Shown here piece after piece: positions 5,662 to 7,557 of a stretch of 7,557 nucleotides of DNA. The notes beneath the pieces are model-generated. The model saw only the letters and a program-made list of their open reading frames with translations. It ran no database searches and was not told where the DNA came from. A program made the translations under genes and the position numbers. Each line of letters opens with the position of its first letter. Position 1 is the first letter of the stretch. The DNA is from Candidatus Woesearchaeota archaeon CG11_big_fil_rev_8_21_14_0_20_43_8 (GTDB taxonomy: Archaea > Nanobdellota > Nanobdellia > Woesearchaeales > CG08-08-20-14), in NCBI GenBank assembly GCA_002762705.1, contig PCVE01000004.1, positions 1 to 7,557 of the forward strand, given 5' to 3'.

Positions 5662-6267
5662 ATGGTAGATATCAAACCATTGGTTCTTTGGTGCGTCTCA
5701 TGTGGTGTCATAGGTGTCATCATCTGTTTCGGCTTCATATTCATCAGTGGCGATGATATGGTGGAGCCGGAATTCACTGCCATGAACACGTATCATCGGC
5801 AGAACACAATAGCTGTCCCTGGGAGCCAAAGAGAGCTGCCAAAAGGAGATGAAGGTTCTGTCGTGCTCATGGTGAAGCCGCCGGTACAGATTCTTGAACA
5901 GTTTTCTGACGTGAGGGAATATATCCTTTTCTTCTCTTCAGTGAATGAGCCGGATCTAAGCATCGCGTATAATATCCAGAGCAAGCGTTTCGAGGCTGGA
6001 TCGCCTGTGCTGTCTTCTAAAGAGATCGATATATTCGATGGCAGGGCCCATCAATTAGCGTATACTTATAAACGTGGCATGGGCCAGAACCTGTTTCTTG
6101 ATGGCACACTTGTGAATACTTCGGTCTTTGACTGGAGAGGCGCGTCCGAGATAACCGGCTTTGCTGTCTCTTCTGTGGAGTCTTATGATGTCGCAGAAGG
6201 ATTCGAGACAAAGATCGCTGTCACTGATTATGTTGTCGGCTCTGAGATACTTGGCGGCGAGAAGTGA
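5662..6267 (+). CDS. Membrane-anchored protein with LamG/concanavalin A-like jellyroll domain
   Basis: Counting from the ATG at 5662, the protein has 201 residues. Residues 1-6 are short and polar, 7-28 form one strong hydrophobic helix (PLVLWCVSCGVIGVIICFGFIFI), and the rest is soluble and strand-rich. Residues about 65-195 resemble the LamG/Laminin_G_3 jellyroll: an early strand SVVLMVKPP, a middle strand YILFFSSV, then the signature FDGRAHQLAYTYKRGMGQNLFLDGTLV (126-151, compare the usual dG.wHhlA.ty..g....lyvDG..v). The likely topology is an N-terminal anchor or uncleaved signal with the lectin-like domain outside the cell; no lipobox or cleavage site is clear. Such domains bind glycans or mediate surface contacts, but the ligand is unknown. 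I chose 5662 over an in-frame ATG at 5572 because that earlier start would put both promoters inside the coding region and overlap pyrE. The domain assignment is by pattern only. Confidence 0.75.
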   Translation: MVDIKPLVLWCVSCGVIGVIICFGFIFISGDDMVEPEFTAMNTYHRQNTIAVPGSQRELPKGDEGSVVLMVKPPVQILEQFSDVREYILFFSSVNEPDLSIAYNIQSKRFEAGSPVLSSKEIDIFDGRAHQLAYTYKRGMGQNLFLDGTLVNTSVFDWRGASEITGFAVSSVESYDVAEGFETKIAVTDYVVGSEILGGEK

Positions 6268-6310
6268 TATATCGTATCTTGGGTATGTTCTTGCGATATG
6301 ACTTCTGGTT

Positions 6311-6345
6311 ATCCTTTTTAAATTCTTTCTCTGCTTGTTTTCCTG
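6311..6345 (+). terminator. T-rich tract downstream of the LamG-like gene
   Basis: The 121-base gap 6268-6388 contains a pyrimidine-rich stretch with T-runs (CCTTTTTAAATTC at 6313-6325, then CTTTCTCTGCTTGTTTTCC) about 45-75 bases after the stop codon. T-rich tracts are the usual archaeal terminators. It ends shortly before the promoter of the next gene. Confidence 0.4.
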
Positions 6346-6351
6346 TCACAA

Positions 6352-6364
6352 TAACCTTTAAATA
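6352..6364 (+). promoter_or_regulatory. TATA box for the epimerase operon
   Basis: TTTAAATA (6357-6364), preceded by TAACC, is centred 28 bases before the ATG at 6389. There is no Shine-Dalgarno before that ATG, so the transcript is expected to be leaderless. The spacing supports 6389 as the start; two ATGs at 6382 and 6385 are in other frames. Confidence 0.65.
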
Positions 6365-6388
6365 GCAGTATAATATGAAGTATGATGG

Positions 6389-7309
6389 ATGGTATATTTA
6401 GTCACAGGGGGGGCTGGATTCATAGGCAGCCATATGGCAGAGCGTCTGCTGGAAGATGGGCATGATGTTGTCATAATCGATGATCTCTCCCATGGAAACG
6501 AGAAGAATCTGCAGAAAGGGGCTTTATTCATCAAGCGAAAGGTGCAGGATGTGCTTGATGATGTCTTCAAAGAGAATAAGTTCGACGCTGTCTTCCATTT
6601 CGCTGCGGTCCACATGGTGCAATATTCGATCGATTATCCCGAAGAGACACATAAGGCGAATGTCGAAGGCACCCATAATCTTCTTATGATGTGCAGGAAG
6701 CATGGGGTGAAGCGGTTCATAATGTCATCGAGCGCAGCAGTCTATGGTGAGCCAGAGACATTGCCTATCCAGGAGACCTCCACATTGAAACCCATGTCTC
6801 CTTATGCCCTGCATAAGAAGATCGCAGAAGATTACTGTCGATTATATCACTTTCTCTATCAGATGGAAACAGTCTGTCTCCGATATTTCAATGTATATGG
6901 TCCACGACAGAATCCAGAGGGCGGATATGCCAATCTGATTCCAAAAGTGATAAAGCTGCTAAACAATAATAAAAGCCCGACGATATTTGGTGACGGAGAG
7001 CAGACAAGGGATTTCATATTTGTCGGTGATGTTGTGGAAGCGAACATGAAAGCCGCGACTGCGACCAATGCTGAGATATTCGGAAAAGCATTCAACATCG
7101 GGACAGGAAAGAATCTTTCAGTCAATGATGTCATGAGCAGCCTGATAAAGATCAGCAATAGCGAAGTGAAACCAGTGCATGGTCCGCCGGTCATCGAGCC
7201 AAAACATGCGCTTGCTGATGTCTCAAGAGCGAAAAAGACGCTTGGCTGGGAACCTAAGACCAATTTTTTTGAAGGGATAAAACGGACTTATAATCATTTC
7301 AAAAATTAA
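6389..7309 (+). CDS. NAD(P)-dependent sugar-nucleotide epimerase/dehydratase, UDP-glucose 4-epimerase type
   Basis: Extended short-chain dehydrogenase/reductase of the GalE-like group, acting on nucleotide sugars in the cytosol. The N-terminal Rossmann motif is TGGAGFIGSH (6-15), with acidic DDLSHGN (31-37) after strand 2, which favours NAD+. The catalytic triad is present: Ser in IMSSSAAVYG (111-120), and Tyr139 and Lys143 in SPYALHKK. Further family motifs are LRYFNVYGPRQ (164-174), a substrate-binding IFGDGEQTRDFIFVGDVV (199-216) and FNIGTGKNLSV (236-246). At 306 residues the length is typical. The exact substrate (UDP-glucose, UDP-GlcNAc, UDP-GalNAc or an acid sugar) cannot be decided from motifs, so no symbol is given. 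Promoter-proximal gene of a plus-strand unit; 14 bases separate its stop from a glycosyltransferase start, indicating co-transcription and a role in glycan assembly. Confidence 0.93.
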   Translation: MVYLVTGGAGFIGSHMAERLLEDGHDVVIIDDLSHGNEKNLQKGALFIKRKVQDVLDDVFKENKFDAVFHFAAVHMVQYSIDYPEETHKANVEGTHNLLMMCRKHGVKRFIMSSSAAVYGEPETLPIQETSTLKPMSPYALHKKIAEDYCRLYHFLYQMETVCLRYFNVYGPRQNPEGGYANLIPKVIKLLNNNKSPTIFGDGEQTRDFIFVGDVVEANMKAATATNAEIFGKAFNIGTGKNLSVNDVMSSLIKISNSEVKPVHGPPVIEPKHALADVSRAKKTLGWEPKTNFFEGIKRTYNHFKN

Positions 7310-7315
7310 GGGGTG
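7308..7315 (+). promoter_or_regulatory. Ribosome binding site of the glycosyltransferase gene
   Basis: AAGGGGTG begins within the epimerase stop codon and ends 8 bases before the ATG at 7324. It is close to the archaeal GGAGGTG consensus. Its presence here, against the leaderless first gene, marks this as an internal operon gene. Confidence 0.6.
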
Positions 7316-7323
7316 TACCTTAT

Positions 7324-7557
7324 ATGAAAATATCAATTGTCATGCCTGCATTGAACGAGGAAGCAGCGATCGCTGATGTGATCGATGAGATTCCAGTCAG
7401 CAAGCTCAAGAAGGATGGCCATAAGGTCGAGATTATCGTTGTCGACGGAAAAAGCGTAGACGATACCGCGAAGATCGCGAAAAAGAAAGGCGCAAGAGTC
7501 ATCTCGAGCGAACGTGGCTATGGCCGGCAGTACAAGCTTGGATTCAGCAAAGCGACA
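7324..7557 (+). CDS. Family 2 glycosyltransferase, 3' end cut off by window
   Basis: The first 78 residues are visible. They show the GT-A fold start of family 2 glycosyltransferases: strand 1 MKISIVMPALNEE (1-13), then EIIVVDGKSVDDTAKIA (36-52), whose Asp-containing loop binds the nucleotide part of the sugar donor, a helix and strand to GARVIS, and RGYGRQYKLGFSKA, which fits the region leading to the second acidic metal-binding motif (not reached). The pattern is nearest to the dolichyl-phosphate mannose/glucose synthase-like group, which loads sugars on polyprenyl phosphate at the membrane, but donor and acceptor cannot be told from this fragment. The usual VVDDGSTDGT loop is VVDGKSVDDT here. 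It is probably the second gene in the epimerase operon, which likely continues beyond the window. Confidence 0.9.
   Translation, partial: MKISIVMPALNEEAAIADVIDEIPVSKLKKDGHKVEIIVVDGKSVDDTAKIAKKKGARVISSERGYGRQYKLGFSKAT

Noticed and set aside
6269..6299. Inverted repeat ATATCG/CGATAT after the LamG-like gene as a hairpin terminator
   Set aside because: The stem is only 6 bases with a 19-base loop and no T-run directly after it; the later T-rich tract is the better candidate.
1..7557. CRISPR arrays, tRNA or rRNA genes, insertion sequences, phage genes
   Set aside because: No regularly spaced direct repeats, tRNA-like cloverleaf, rRNA-like stretch, transposase motif or terminal inverted repeats were found on reading both strands by eye.

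Overview
The window looks like chromosomal DNA of an archaeon. Almost every first gene has an archaeal-type TATA box, often with a purine-rich BRE-like stretch, centred about 25-30 bases before its start codon, which implies leaderless mRNAs. Genes inside operons instead carry Shine-Dalgarno sequences or a 4-base ATGA overlap. The dihydroorotate dehydrogenase and its electron-transfer partner are of the NAD-linked type common in archaea. Several other genes (a long, bacterial/eukaryotic-type S-adenosylhomocysteine hydrolase and an RNase D with an HRDC region) are more typical of bacteria. That mix, plus the small LamG-like surface protein, would suit a DPANN archaeon such as a Woesearchaeota relative, but the lineage is a low-confidence inference.

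Layout. Positions 1-1319 (+) hold the 3' part of ahcY, cut off by the window edge. It converges, with only 8 bases between stop codons, on two uncharacterised small genes (1328-1756 and about 1784-2125, both -), which sit in a clearly AT-richer stretch. Next, still on the minus strand, come rnd (2230-3288), a fused pyrD-pyrK gene (3322-4896) and pyrE (4893-5582). pyrE is the promoter-proximal gene and overlaps the fusion gene by 4 bases; rnd has its own TATA box in the 30-base gap after pyrDK. A compact divergent promoter (about 5605-5640) drives pyrE leftwards and a membrane-anchored LamG-like protein (5662-6267, +) rightwards. After a T-rich gap, a new plus-strand unit starts with a UDP-glucose 4-epimerase-type NAD(P)-dependent epimerase (6389-7309), followed 14 bases later by a family 2 glycosyltransferase cut off by the window end.

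Functional reading. pyrE and the fused pyrDK encode consecutive steps of de novo UMP synthesis: dihydroorotate to orotate, then orotate to OMP. The epimerase/glycosyltransferase pair is the start of a sugar-nucleotide and glycan-assembly cluster, probably for a surface polysaccharide, glycolipid or protein glycosylation. ahcY and rnd are housekeeping functions (methyl cycle; RNA 3'-end processing). The least ordinary items are the single-chain PyrD-PyrK protein and the two-gene AT-rich island of unknown function. No tRNA, rRNA, CRISPR array, transposase or phage gene was seen, and no stretch over 300 bases lacks a gene.
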